Part shown: in pieces, positions 1 to 6,641 of the stretch | Numbering within the stretch: the stretch's first letter is position 1 | Layout: every line of letters starts with the position of its first letter | NCBI GenBank assembly: GCA_021793535.1 | Contig: JAJYSO010000007.1 | Span: forward strand, 1-17,574 | Direction of reading: 5' to 3' | Length of the DNA stretch: 17,574 bases | From: Bacteroidota bacterium | GTDB taxonomy: Bacteria; Bacteroidota; Bacteroidia; Flavobacteriales; Flavobacteriaceae | The notes under the pieces: model-generated | Database searches by the model: none | Told to the model about the DNA's origin: nothing | Seen by the model: the letters and a program-made list of their open reading frames with translations, nothing else | Translations under genes and position numbers: made by a program

Positions 1-152
1 ACCGCTTCATCCACTCCTTTTTTATCGATAAGCATAGCGCCTAGCACAACTTCCTCTAAATCAACTGCCTGTGGCGGTATTTTTCCGCGCTCTAGGTTGA
101 TGAGCTCTCCTTTTCTGGCTTTGTAACCGTATGCTGTCTCAAATTGTTCCAT
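1..152 (-). CDS. dnaB: Replicative DNA helicase DnaB, N-terminal fragment (continues beyond window)
   Basis: The first 50 codons of a gene that runs off the left edge. The protein begins MEQFETAYGY and contains INLERGKIPPQAVDLEEVVLGAMLIDK in two overlapping stretches, which is the start of the DnaB N-terminal domain: the P-Q-A-V-(D/E)-(L/A)-E-x-x-(V/L)-L-G-A-(M/L) signature shared by DnaB helicases. DnaB is the hexameric helicase that unwinds DNA at the replication fork and binds primase through this domain. The ATG at 152 is chosen because the short basic leader before the signature is usual for the Bacteroidota form and no other start lies nearby. It is separated from accA by a strong terminator and has its own putative promoter, so it is probably transcribed separately. 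The ATPase domain lies outside the window and cannot be judged. Confidence 0.9.
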   Translation of the reverse strand, partial: MEQFETAYGYKARKGELINLERGKIPPQAVDLEEVVLGAMLIDKKGVDEA

Positions 153-221
153 GAAACAAAAATAGAATTTTAATTGTAAGTGAGATCCTCTTTCGTTTGG
201 GTTGAATAAACGGGTTATAAA

Positions 222-229
222 CAAATATA
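222..229 (-). promoter_or_regulatory. Putative dnaB promoter, -7 element
   Basis: On the minus strand this reads TATATTTG, a full match to the Bacteroidota -7 consensus TAnnTTTG, about 70 nt before the dnaB ATG. No convincing TTTG -33 element is seen at the expected distance. DnaA-box-like repeats lie immediately upstream. Confidence 0.5.
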
Positions 230-230
230 C

Positions 231-261
231 TGTTGATAACTCTTAAATTGTGTTGATAACT
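231..261 (-). repeat. Two 11-bp direct repeats resembling DnaA boxes
   Basis: TGTTGATAACT occurs at 231-241 and again at 251-261, a period of exactly 20 bp (about two helical turns). On the minus strand each contains TTATCAACA, one mismatch from the DnaA-box consensus TTATnCACA. The first copy begins 2 bp upstream of the putative dnaB -7 element, so a bound protein would cover the promoter. Binding by DnaA is an inference from the motif only. Confidence 0.5.
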
Positions 262-265
262 GCCA

Positions 266-295
266 AAAAAACCGAAGTTGCAACTTCGGTTTTTT
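266..295. terminator. Palindromic terminator between accA and dnaB
   Basis: A perfect 30-bp palindrome: arms accgaagttg (271-280) and caacttcggt (281-290) flanked by A-run and T-run on the two sides. It forms a GC-containing stem followed by T's on either strand, so it can act as an intrinsic terminator both ways. Its position 24 bp after the accA stop codon suggests it ends the accA transcript. Confidence 0.85.
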
Positions 296-318
296 CAAGT
301 ACCTTTAAATATCAGCAC

Positions 319-1272
319 TTAGCTTTTGTAGACTCCCATTTCAGAATATTTTTTGATGCGTCCTTCGATCAATTCTTCTGCTGATAAGTTTTTTAATTCC
401 TTAAAAGTTTCTAAAATTACTTTCTTTAATGTGGTACACATTTCTTCCAAATTATGATGAGCTCCTCCTAGGGGTTCTTTGATAATCTGATCGATAACGT
501 TGAGCTTTTTAGCATCCTCTGCAGTCAATTTAAGTGCTTCTGCTGCCTCTTCTTTATGCTCCCAGTTTCTCCATAAGATGGAGGAACAGTTTTCGGGAGA
601 AATTACGGAATACCAAGAGTTTTCCAGCATCATGACCCGATCTCCTAAGCCAATTCCCAAAGCTCCTCCACTAGCTCCTTCTCCGATAACGATGACGATA
701 ACCGGGACTTTGAGTCGACTCATCTCTAAAATATTTTGGGCAATGGCCTGCCCTTGGCCACGTTCTTCCGCTTCTAATCCGGGGTAAGCACCCGGAGTGT
801 CGATCAAACTGACGATGGGAAGGCCAAACTTTTCAGCGGATTTCATCAATCGCAGGGCTTTGCGATACCCTTCCGGATTAGCCATTCCAAAGTTGCGTTG
901 TTGTCTATCTTTAGTGTTTCTACCTTTTTGTTGGCCGATAAACATAAAACTCTGATCTTTTATTTTTCCGAGCCCCCCAACCATGGCTTTGTCGTCGGAT
1001 ACGTTTCGGTCTCCGTGAAGCTCGATGAAATTCTTTCCACACAGGCCTTGAATGTAGTCCATTGTATACGGGCGTTCCGGATGTCGAGAAAGCTGTACAC
1101 GTTGCCAAGGGGTTAGATTTTTATACAAATCCTTTTTTATGGACTCCATTTTTTTTTCGATTTGTTTGCAAGTTTCGCTGACATCGATATCGCTTTCTTC
1201 TCCGATTCGACAGGCTTTATTGAACTGTTCCTGAAGCTCTTGCAATGGTTTTTCAAAGTCTAAGTATTCCAT
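319..1272 (-). CDS. accA: Acetyl-CoA carboxylase carboxyltransferase subunit alpha
   Basis: A 317-residue protein, the normal length for bacterial AccA. With AccD (not in this window) it forms the cytoplasmic carboxyltransferase that moves the carboxyl group from carboxybiotin to acetyl-CoA, giving malonyl-CoA for fatty acid synthesis. Visible hallmarks: an alpha-helical N-terminus (about 1-60), the HPERPYT and ELHGDR motifs (about 64-88), TPGAYPGLEAEERGQGQAIA (about 159-178) and the glycine-rich oxyanion-hole segment GEGASGGALGIG (about 197-208). The ATG at 1272 gives the expected N-terminus MEYLDFEKPL. A TATCTTTG promoter element lies 21 bp upstream, and a strong terminator follows the stop, so this gene probably has its own transcript besides any readthrough from the tgt-permease pair upstream. 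Nothing abnormal is seen in the sequence. Confidence 0.96.
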   Translation of the reverse strand: MEYLDFEKPLQELQEQFNKACRIGEESDIDVSETCKQIEKKMESIKKDLYKNLTPWQRVQLSRHPERPYTMDYIQGLCGKNFIELHGDRNVSDDKAMVGGLGKIKDQSFMFIGQQKGRNTKDRQQRNFGMANPEGYRKALRLMKSAEKFGLPIVSLIDTPGAYPGLEAEERGQGQAIAQNILEMSRLKVPVIVIVIGEGASGGALGIGLGDRVMMLENSWYSVISPENCSSILWRNWEHKEEAAEALKLTAEDAKKLNVIDQIIKEPLGGAHHNLEEMCTTLKKVILETFKELKNLSAEELIEGRIKKYSEMGVYKS

Positions 1273-1293
1273 CTTTCAAAAAATTGTAGTGTG

Positions 1294-1301
1294 CAAAGAT
1301 A
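1294..1301 (-). promoter_or_regulatory. accA promoter, -7 element
   Basis: TATCTTTG on the minus strand, a full match to TAnnTTTG, 21 bp before the accA ATG and inside the 59-bp gap after the permease gene. The same octamer occurs before tgt. No clear -33 element. Confidence 0.55.
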
Positions 1302-1331
1302 GGAAAAGTAATCCTTTTACGTTTAGTTAAG

Positions 1332-2408
1332 TTAGCGTTTGGCTTTCTGCAACAGAAACACGGCTAAAAAGCCAAAGAAAATATTGGGAATCCAAACCGC
1401 GAGCAGGGGAGAAAAAGAAGATTTTTCTGCAATGGTGCCGAAAATCTTGTCTAAAAAAACGTATAAAAAGGCAATTGCAATTCCAACCATTAAATTGATG
1501 CCGATCCCCCCTCTTCTTTTAATGGCCGACACCGAAACGGCAATAATGGTTAAAATAAAAGCTGAGATGGGAACACTCCACCTTCTGTAGGCCTCTACTT
1601 TATAGCGATTAATGTTACTGGACCCATGTAATTTTTGTTGTCGAATAAAATCGCGAAGTTCTACATAATTGAGTGTCTCTGCAACATAGGTAACCGGAGT
1701 TAGCGCTTCAAATTCAAACGGGAGGGTCGTATCTTTTTTATAGGCGGATTCCAAGATATCTTCTTGGTTGGTAAGGATGCGTTTTTTGTAATTGTTAAGT
1801 GTGTAAGTAGTGTCTTCCGGATTGTATTTGATACTGGTTGCGGTAATTTTGAAAGTCATTTTGTGGCCTTCAAAGTGCTCGAGTAAAAAGTTGTTAGCGC
1901 TGCGAGTGGACTTGTTAAACTTAGAGGTGTAAATGAATTCGTTTTCATTGATTTGCCGGAAGATGTTTTCCGTGGCTTCTTTTTCTTCTTTATCGGTATT
2001 TTTTAAATAGGTATATACGAATTCGTTATACCCTTTGCTGGCTTCAGGAGCGATGTAAGTGCTCAGGGCCATAGCTACCAGCGTGATGAAGGTTGCTCCA
2101 ATGATATAGGGTCTTAAAAAGCGCCAGAAAGAGACACCGGAACTCAAAAACGCGATGATTTCCGTATTGTCTGCCAATTTGGAAGTAAACCAAATAATGG
2201 AGAGAAAGAGCAAAATAGGGAATAACATATTGGCAAAAAAAATGGTAAAATCAATATAATACCATAAGATTTCCAGTCCGGGTGCAGCCTTGACTTTGTT
2301 AAATTTTTCCGCGAGATTGGCGGTGATCCCAATGGGAACGAAGAGCAGCATCATTACCCCGAAGGTAGCCAAATATCTCTTTAGGATGTACCAATCTAGA
2401 ATCTTCAC
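1332..2408 (-). CDS. LptF/LptG (YjgP/YjgQ) family permease
   Basis: A 358-residue inner-membrane protein of the YjgP/YjgQ family. LptF and LptG form the membrane part of the LptB2FG ABC transporter, which extracts lipopolysaccharide from the inner membrane and passes it to the LptC/LptA bridge. The N-terminus MKILDWYILKRYLATF is the typical family start. Three hydrophobic segments lie at about 12-32, 52-75 and 98-120, then a soluble periplasmic (jellyroll-like) region at about 121-270, then three more at about 272-292, 300-318 and 332-354, as expected for LptF/G. The start codon is GTG at 2408, only 3 nt after the tgt stop, which implies translational coupling with tgt. Whether this is the F-like or the G-like copy cannot be decided here, so no symbol is given. 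Confidence 0.88.
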   Translation of the reverse strand: MKILDWYILKRYLATFGVMMLLFVPIGITANLAEKFNKVKAAPGLEILWYYIDFTIFFANMLFPILLFLSIIWFTSKLADNTEIIAFLSSGVSFWRFLRPYIIGATFITLVAMALSTYIAPEASKGYNEFVYTYLKNTDKEEKEATENIFRQINENEFIYTSKFNKSTRSANNFLLEHFEGHKMTFKITATSIKYNPEDTTYTLNNYKKRILTNQEDILESAYKKDTTLPFEFEALTPVTYVAETLNYVELRDFIRQQKLHGSSNINRYKVEAYRRWSVPISAFILTIIAVSVSAIKRRGGIGINLMVGIAIAFLYVFLDKIFGTIAEKSSFSPLLAVWIPNIFFGFLAVFLLQKAKR

Positions 2409-2411
2409 AAT

Positions 2412-3542
2412 TTATAATCTTTGCCCGAGTTTTGGAATCATTTGTGCTTTCCATTTTAGAAAATCCCCGGCGATAATATGTTGTCTTGCCTTACGCACTA
2501 ACCACAGATAGAAGCCTAAGTTGTGGATGCTGGCAATTTGCCGGCCCAGCATTTCGTTTACGGAAAACAAATGCCTCAAATATGCTTTAGAATAATCCAG
2601 ATCCACCCAAGTTATGCCCATTTCATCAATCGGGGAGAAGTCTTTTTGCCATTTTTTATTTTTGATGTTGATGATTCCCTCTGCTGTGAACAACATTCCG
2701 TTTCTGCCATTGCGGGTCGGCATGACGCAATCAAACATGTCTACCCCTAAAGCAATGTTTTCCAAGAGGTTGACTGGGGTCCCTACCCCCATGAGATAAC
2801 GAGGCTTGTCTATAGGTAAAATGCTGGTGACCACATCGGTGAGCTCGTACATTTTTTCTGTGGGTTCTCCTACGGATAAGCCCCCGATGGCATTGCCTGG
2901 TGCGTCTTTTTCGGCGATGTATTCGGCGGACTGTTTTCTCAGATCGGTGTATACTCCTCCTTGAACGATGGGAAATAAGTACTGTTGATGTCCGTATTTT
3001 GGTGGATTTTCATGGAGGTAAGCCAAACATCGATCCAACCAACGATGCGTTCGAGCGGTGGAATCCTTCGCATATGAATAGTCACAGGGGTACGGAATAC
3101 ACTCGTCTAGTGCCATCATAATATCAGAGCCTATGCAACGTTGAATCTCCATGACTTTTTCAGGGCTGAAAAAGTGGTGAGATCCATCAATATGTGATCT
3201 AAAGGCTACGCCCTCTTCTTTGATCTGGCGGTTTTCGGAAAGGGAAAAGACTTGGAAGCCTCCACTGTCAGTTAAAATATTGCGATCCCAATTCATGAAT
3301 TGGTGTAGACCTTTAGCGGCTTCGATCACTTCCATTCCAGGTCGGAGATACAGGTGATAGGTGTTCCCTAAAATGACATCGGGCCGGATATCGTTTTTCA
3401 ATTCTCTTTGGTGGACGCCTTTGACATTTGCAAGGGTTCCCACCGGCATAAAGATAGGGGTTTCTATCTGACCGTGATCGGTGAAGAATGTCCCGGCTCT
3501 GGCCTTGGTGTCTTGGTCTTGCTTGAGCAGTGTAAAAGCCAT
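2412..3542 (-). CDS. tgt: tRNA-guanine transglycosylase (queuine tRNA-ribosyltransferase), zinc-site cysteines missing
   Basis: Tgt swaps guanine-34 for preQ1 in tRNAs for Asp, Asn, His and Tyr during queuosine synthesis. The 376-residue protein has the family order: ARAG...ETPIFMPVG near the N-terminus, the general-base motif TDSGGFQVFS (Asp92), the substrate-pocket QGG and GGLSVGE (about 195-225), and the nucleophile motif GVDMFDCVMPTRNGRNG (Asp271). The C-terminal zinc site is altered: in an ungapped alignment with the E. coli segment, the three cysteines are replaced by Gly309, Thr311 and Asp314, while the fourth ligand His340 and the surrounding YSKAYLRHL and IHNL motifs remain. The ATG at 3542 is preferred over an in-frame TTG at 3560, because that TTG lies within a TATCTTTG promoter element and MAFTLLK is the usual family start. 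It overlaps no gene; the permease follows after 3 nt. Confidence 0.94.
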   Translation of the reverse strand: MAFTLLKQDQDTKARAGTFFTDHGQIETPIFMPVGTLANVKGVHQRELKNDIRPDVILGNTYHLYLRPGMEVIEAAKGLHQFMNWDRNILTDSGGFQVFSLSENRQIKEEGVAFRSHIDGSHHFFSPEKVMEIQRCIGSDIMMALDECIPYPCDYSYAKDSTARTHRWLDRCLAYLHENPPKYGHQQYLFPIVQGGVYTDLRKQSAEYIAEKDAPGNAIGGLSVGEPTEKMYELTDVVTSILPIDKPRYLMGVGTPVNLLENIALGVDMFDCVMPTRNGRNGMLFTAEGIINIKNKKWQKDFSPIDEMGITWVDLDYSKAYLRHLFSVNEMLGRQIASIHNLGFYLWLVRKARQHIIAGDFLKWKAQMIPKLGQRL

Positions 3543-3557
3543 ATTTTTTAAAAAAGG

Positions 3558-3565
3558 CAAAGATA
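3558..3565 (-). promoter_or_regulatory. tgt promoter, -7 element
   Basis: TATCTTTG on the minus strand, identical to the element before accA, 15 bp before the tgt ATG. A second match, TACCTTTG, lies further up at 3614-3621. Neither has a clear -33 partner. If this one is used the leader would be only about 10 nt. Confidence 0.5.
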
Positions 3566-3671
3566 GGGAACTCTGCGATGATTACGAGAAGTTTAAGTTT
3601 TTTGTAAGTCGTACAAAGGTACGGAAAAAGAAAAAATCCTGACTTTGCTTTTGTCCCTTCCTTTTAGGGGA

Positions 3672-4295
3672 CTATGCTTTTAGGTCCGATAAGCGACCGC
3701 TTCGTGATAAATCGACCTGTAACTGGTGGTCGAGGACGTATACCAATGGATCGCCTGTGGCAATTTCTCTTTTTAGAATCTCCTCTGGAGAGAGCTTTTC
3801 CAAAACCATGACCAAAGCACGGAGGCTATTGCCGTGAGCCACGATAAGAATATCTTTTCCGGATTTGATTTCCGGCTCAATATGCTTTTGAAAATAAGGC
3901 AGAACACGCTCTTTTGTATCTTTGAGACTTTCTCCGCCTGGAGGAGAAACATCGTAGGATCGGCGCCAAATATGCACTTGTTCATCCCCAAATTTTTTTC
4001 GAGTTTCATCCTTGTTGAGCCCGGCTAGATCACCATAATCCCTTTCGTTTAAGGCTTGATTCTTTGTGATGGGAATGTCTTTTCGCCTTCCTTCTTTTAA
4101 GATGATTTCCAAGGTGTGCTGCGCTCTTTTCAATGCCGAGGTGAAGGCCAAATCAAAAGATTCGGTCTTGAGCAGTGCTCCGGCCTTTCGAGCTTCTTGA
4201 ATACCTTTTTCGGTGAGGTCTGGATCTTTCCATCCGGTAAACCTGTTTTCTAAATTCCATTGCGATTGGCCATGTCGTACCAAAAATAATTTCAT
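3672..4295 (-). CDS. gpmA: 2,3-bisphosphoglycerate-dependent phosphoglycerate mutase, short form
   Basis: A histidine-phosphatase-superfamily enzyme that interconverts 3- and 2-phosphoglycerate in glycolysis and gluconeogenesis through a phosphohistidine. The 207-residue protein opens MKLFLVRHGQSQW, with the phosphorylated His8 in the RHG motif; Arg57 (ALKRAQ), Glu84 in LNERDYGDLAG and His154 in AHGNSLRA complete the active site. WRRSYDVSPPGGESLKDT (about 110-127) is the dPGM-specific region, but it lacks the roughly 25-residue loop present in the 250-residue E. coli enzyme and matches the compact form known from some bacteria and fission yeast. The ATG at 4295 is chosen; the in-frame TTG two codons upstream has no support. 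It lies 84 nt after selD on the same strand and might be cotranscribed with it, though the functions are unrelated. Confidence 0.92.
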   Translation of the reverse strand: MKLFLVRHGQSQWNLENRFTGWKDPDLTEKGIQEARKAGALLKTESFDLAFTSALKRAQHTLEIILKEGRRKDIPITKNQALNERDYGDLAGLNKDETRKKFGDEQVHIWRRSYDVSPPGGESLKDTKERVLPYFQKHIEPEIKSGKDILIVAHGNSLRALVMVLEKLSPEEILKREIATGDPLVYVLDHQLQVDLSRSGRLSDLKA

Positions 4296-4379
4296 GAACA
4301 AAAATTTTTCTTTAAAAGGTTAAAAATAGCAGTAATTTGTAGGATTTGAAAACTTAATTTGTTTTGACTCAAGTTCTTC

Positions 4380-5438
4380 TCAACAGATTTCAATTACTTT
4401 TTCGCTTTGTTCGACAAAGACTCCGATGGGTTCGATAGCGTCCTTATACCCTGCCTCTTTAAGGAGCTTTTGTACTTTAGAGAGTCCCTCCGGTTGAACG
4501 GCGATTAAGAGTCCACCGTTGGTTTGCGGGTCGGGTAAAACTTTGAACCCTTCCAAAGAATACGCCGGGTCTTTAAATTCCAGCTTTTTGCTGACAGCAT
4601 TCCAATTTCTAAACGTAGCATCGGGCAAAATATTTTGATCAAGGTATTTTTCTAGTCCTTTTAATTTCGGAATCTTTTGATAAGTGAGGGTTGCGGATAA
4701 TCCTGCGGCTTCAGCCATTTCGATAAGGTGTCCGGCCAAACCAAATCCGGTGACATCTGTCATGGCCGTAACTTCTTGGATGGCCCCGAGCTGTTCTCCT
4801 ACACTGTTTAAAGTGGTCAATTGTTTTTCCAATAAAAGCAGATCTTCGGGTTCCAACTTGCCTCGTTTTGAAGCTGTTGAAAAAATACCTACGCCCAAAG
4901 GTTTGGTTAAAAGAATCAGGTCTCCTCGACCTGCTGTTTCGTTCTTCTTTAGGTGGGATAAGAGAACACGTCCATTTACACTTAACCCAAAAATAGGTTC
5001 TTGACTGTCGATACTGTGACCTCCAGCAAGTGGAATTCCTGCTTCTTGACAAATTTTCCTTGCGCCTTCTAAGACTGCCTGCGCGGCCTGTACGGATAGT
5101 TTCTCTATTGGCCAGCCTAAGATAGCCAAGGCCAAAATAGGAGTTCCCCCCATGGCATAAACATCACTGATGGCATTTGCGGCGGCTACTTTCCCGAAAG
5201 TGAAAGGATCATCAACTATGGGGGTAAAGAAATCAGTGGTGGCAATCAGCGCTTCCTGCTCGCTAATTTTATACACGGCGGCATCGTCATTGGAATCGTT
5301 GCCGACCAGTAAATTTGCCAGGGGTAAATGAGATGGTTTTGTCTTTAGAATTTCTGCTAAGACTTGGGGTGCAATTTTGCAACCACAGCCGGCGCCGTGT
5401 GAATACTGTGTCAGTTTGATGTTATTTTCTGCTCCCAT
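4380..5438 (-). CDS. selD: Selenide, water dikinase (selenophosphate synthetase)
   Basis: SelD uses ATP and selenide to make selenophosphate, the selenium donor for 2-selenouridine and selenocysteine. The 352-residue protein (family about 345-350) has the N-terminal motif YSHGAGCGCK with the catalytic Cys18 and Lys21, the nucleotide-binding VGNDSNDDAAVY, TTDFFTPIVDDPFTFG and NAISDVYAMGG, the AGGHSID motif, and the C-terminal MTDVTGFGLAGHL and DPQTNGGLL. The catalytic position is cysteine, not selenocysteine. The ATG at 5438 begins 7 nt after the mnmH stop, so the two form one unit and its product most likely feeds MnmH. No selA, selB or selC is seen here. The stop codon is TGA directly after a Cys codon; it is taken as a true stop because the length already fits the family. 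Confidence 0.96.
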   Translation of the reverse strand: MGAENNIKLTQYSHGAGCGCKIAPQVLAEILKTKPSHLPLANLLVGNDSNDDAAVYKISEQEALIATTDFFTPIVDDPFTFGKVAAANAISDVYAMGGTPILALAILGWPIEKLSVQAAQAVLEGARKICQEAGIPLAGGHSIDSQEPIFGLSVNGRVLLSHLKKNETAGRGDLILLTKPLGVGIFSTASKRGKLEPEDLLLLEKQLTTLNSVGEQLGAIQEVTAMTDVTGFGLAGHLIEMAEAAGLSATLTYQKIPKLKGLEKYLDQNILPDATFRNWNAVSKKLEFKDPAYSLEGFKVLPDPQTNGGLLIAVQPEGLSKVQKLLKEAGYKDAIEPIGVFVEQSEKVIEIC

Positions 5439-5445
5439 ATTTTAA

Positions 5446-6492
5446 TTAAATTGTGTGTAAGTGTGCTAAAATCAGTTTGGTGTTCTTTGGAGGGTCTGTA
5501 TCTGGAAGGTCGATCATAAGCTGTGGAGGAGTAAACTTCTCAGCACTTTTTTCATAGACTTTATCGTAGTACTTGAGCAAAATGGAGAAAGCTTTTTCCA
5601 AATCTCCTTTTTGCAAATAGGCAATGGTATTTTTCATGTTGAGGCTCCCCAAGCGTTTTTCAATTCGTCGGGTGGCCTTGATGAGGGCTGCACGATCAAA
5701 ATCCCCGTACCCCTTTATGATAAAATGGAGCCTCTTATCGAAAGGCACCCGTACATCAATGCGCTCGGCAGCCTTCATCTGATTGAAAAAGAGATGTGGA
5801 ATACGCACATTTCCGATTCGGCTACTTTCACTTTCTATCCATATTTTTGAGGTATTCGTTAGAAGAGGATATAACCTGTAGAGCTCCATGGCCAGGTCGT
5901 TCTCAAATTGCTCGGTAGTCTTCTGGTGATGATCGTCTAAGTTTCCAAAGGCCGATCCTTTGTGCTTAGCAAGGCCTTCTAAATCCACAACCAGTTTCCC
6001 TTGAATTGCTAGATTCTGAAGGATTTCTGTTTTTCCACTTCCGGTAAAGCCTCCTAGAACCCGCAAGGGATACGAGCGAGTAAATTGTTGAAGGGCCCAA
6101 TTGCGATAAGCCTTATACCCTCCGGTGAGCACTTTTGTTTCGAATCCATAGAAATCGAGTAGCCAAGCAACAGCAGCACTGCGCATTCCTCCTCTCCAAC
6201 AGTGGACGATGGTAGTTTTGGAAGGATGTTTCCTTAGCTGCTTCTCTACTTGCTCGACCAGAGGCTTCATTTTCGGCCCAAAGTAATCAAAGCCTTTTTT
6301 AATAGCCTTTTCTCTGTTTTGTCGCTTGTAGATCGTGCCAATTTCAGCACGCTCTTCATTGGAAAATAGCGGTAGAGAAAAGGCTTCTGGATAATGGGCT
6401 TGTTCGTATTCTTTTGGACTTCTCACATCAAAGACTGCGCAATGAGGAGCCGTTTGGATGAATTCTTCGATATCGATATATTGAATTGACAT
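5446..6492 (-). CDS. mnmH: tRNA 2-selenouridine synthase (MnmH/SelU/YbbB)
   Basis: MnmH replaces the sulfur of 2-thiouridine at wobble position 34 of tRNAs for Lys, Glu and Gln with selenium from selenophosphate, through a geranylated intermediate. The 348-residue protein has an N-terminal rhodanese domain (about 1-135; FDVRSPKEYEQAHYP, then the catalytic loop HCWRGGMRS with Cys98) joined to a C-terminal P-loop domain whose Walker A is GFTGSGKT (148-155). This fusion is diagnostic for the family. The ATG at 6492 is the only reasonable start, since the next Met lies well inside the rhodanese domain. A near-consensus promoter (TTTG, 19 bp, TAATTTTG) ends 4 nt before the ATG. selD follows after 7 nt. 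Both partners needed for selenium tRNA modification are therefore together. Confidence 0.95.
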   Translation of the reverse strand: MSIQYIDIEEFIQTAPHCAVFDVRSPKEYEQAHYPEAFSLPLFSNEERAEIGTIYKRQNREKAIKKGFDYFGPKMKPLVEQVEKQLRKHPSKTTIVHCWRGGMRSAAVAWLLDFYGFETKVLTGGYKAYRNWALQQFTRSYPLRVLGGFTGSGKTEILQNLAIQGKLVVDLEGLAKHKGSAFGNLDDHHQKTTEQFENDLAMELYRLYPLLTNTSKIWIESESSRIGNVRIPHLFFNQMKAAERIDVRVPFDKRLHFIIKGYGDFDRAALIKATRRIEKRLGSLNMKNTIAYLQKGDLEKAFSILLKYYDKVYEKSAEKFTPPQLMIDLPDTDPPKNTKLILAHLHTI

Positions 6493-6496
6493 GTTG

Positions 6497-6527
6497 CAAA
6501 ATTATTCTTTTACAACCTAAACTCAAA
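6497..6527 (-). promoter_or_regulatory. mnmH-selD promoter
   Basis: On the minus strand TTTG (6527-6524), a 19-bp spacer and TAATTTTG (6504-6497), matching the Bacteroidota -33/-7 consensus in both boxes and spacing. Only CAAC separates the -7 box from the mnmH ATG, so transcription should begin at or within a few bases of the start codon. Confidence 0.65.
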
Positions 6528-6641
6528 CAACTGTCATTGATTTTCTATAATGTCCTAAGAGCAGGTACCCCAAAAAATGCAAAGGTTATTTGTGGATCGC
6601 AGCCCACTTTTATTTATCGTTCTGCTTTTCAAAGGAGGGAA

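Noticed and set aside
3653..3672. Hairpin GTCCC/GGGAC at the end of the mutase gene as terminator
   Set aside because: The stem is only 5 bp, overlaps the stop codon and the nearest T-run is about 15 bp away.
4296..4301. Phosphoglycerate mutase start at TTG two codons upstream
   Set aside because: MKLFLVRHG is the standard family N-terminus and begins at an ATG.
4377..4382. UGA at the end of selD could encode selenocysteine with readthrough
   Set aside because: Only 19 more codons follow before TAA, the protein already has full family length, and no selenocysteine machinery or insertion hairpin is seen.
6592..6607. GTGG/CCAC hairpin after the SPFH gene as terminator
   Set aside because: A 4-bp stem with an 8-nt loop is too weak and no T-tract follows directly.
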